Below, piece after piece: positions 15,719-16,038 of a stretch of DNA of 16,038 nucleotides (within the stretch, counting starts at the first letter, position 1; each line of letters starts with the position of its first letter). Position numbers and translations under genes: made by a program. The stretch is from Rhizobium sp. Q54 (GTDB lineage Bacteria; Bacteroidota; Bacteroidia; Flavobacteriales; Flavobacteriaceae): contig CALPLL020000014.1 in NCBI GenBank assembly GCA_943324395.2, positions 1 through 16,038 of the forward strand, read 5' to 3'. The notes beneath the pieces were generated by a model, which did not search any database, was not told where the DNA came from, and saw only the letters and a program-made list of their open reading frames with translations.

Positions 15719-16038
15719 TAATTATTTTATTATAAAAAAAATATCAATTTTCGATAATTATGGTATTTTTTTAAGATGTAAATAATAATTATTTTCAATA
15801 TGTAAAACACTAAATTGAGTTAACTAATTTAAAAGATAAAATAGAAATTATCAACATAAATATTTGATTTATAGCTATTTGAATGGATAAATTTTAAAAA
15901 AAATAGAAGCGTTTTTTAATACAAATAAAGTGGGATTTGATAATAATTTATCTGATTAATTAAGAATTAAAGAATAAAAATTAGTTCTTTATTGCAACCA
16001 TTAAAAAATTTGAAAATCAATAATTTAAAAAGTTACAA

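Larger units (their letters stand above)
15565..16038. other. 474-bp non-coding, very A/T-rich region
   Basis: I see no coding frame, RNA gene or terminator that I can support here. Apart from the candidate operon promoter and the 21-bp-period direct repeat, it is low-complexity A/T sequence. It probably is the upstream control region of the minus-strand operon, and the neighbouring gene lies beyond the window. Confidence 0.6.

Noticed and set aside
15600..16038. CRISPR array, tRNA, small RNA or mobile-element ends in the right-hand non-coding region
   Set aside because: Apart from one pair of 12-bp repeats I see no regular repeat-spacer pattern, cloverleaf, terminal inverted repeats or stable hairpins.

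Overview
The window reads as chromosomal DNA of a low-GC member of the Flavobacteriaceae, most likely Flavobacterium or a close relative. The evidence is the gene families (a SprF/PorP-type protein and proteins with the type B sorting domain of the type IX secretion system, T9SS), the lack of Shine-Dalgarno sequences, an A/T-rich intergenic composition, and at least one promoter matching the Bacteroidetes form TTG-N17-23-TAnnTTTG.

Left part (1-7760) is housekeeping and metabolic. It opens with the last 17 codons of rpmH (ribosomal protein L34) and its terminator, then carB (carbamoyl-phosphate synthase large subunit, here without the C-terminal allosteric domain). A small DUF4268 gene converges on carB and shares one bidirectional terminator with it. 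A probable two-gene unit on the plus strand follows: a CoA-pyrophosphatase-type Nudix hydrolase and a PlsC-like acyltransferase with unusual active-site motifs. A DUF3810 membrane protein with an HEXXH zinc-protease motif converges on it. A divergent region with a clear promoter then leads into an aminoacyl-histidine dipeptidase (pepD, M20 family), closed by a second bidirectional terminator.

Right part (7758-15564) is one minus-strand operon of four genes with gaps of only 10-11 nt. In transcription order: a 901-aa secreted protein with a PKD domain and three tandem repeat modules; a 739-aa secreted protein with an IgGFc-binding-like region; a SprF/PorP-family outer-membrane protein; and a TPR/PD40-propeller/OmpA protein that should bind peptidoglycan. 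Both large proteins end in nearly identical T9SS type B sorting domains. Taken together this looks like a self-contained surface-protein module: two exported adhesin-like proteins, the accessory protein that type B cargo is known to need, and a cell-wall anchor. Its components are known families; the specific combination and function are inferred.

The last 474 bp (15565-16038) hold no gene I can support. They contain a candidate promoter for the operon and a 12-bp direct repeat with a 21-bp period that could be a regulator site.
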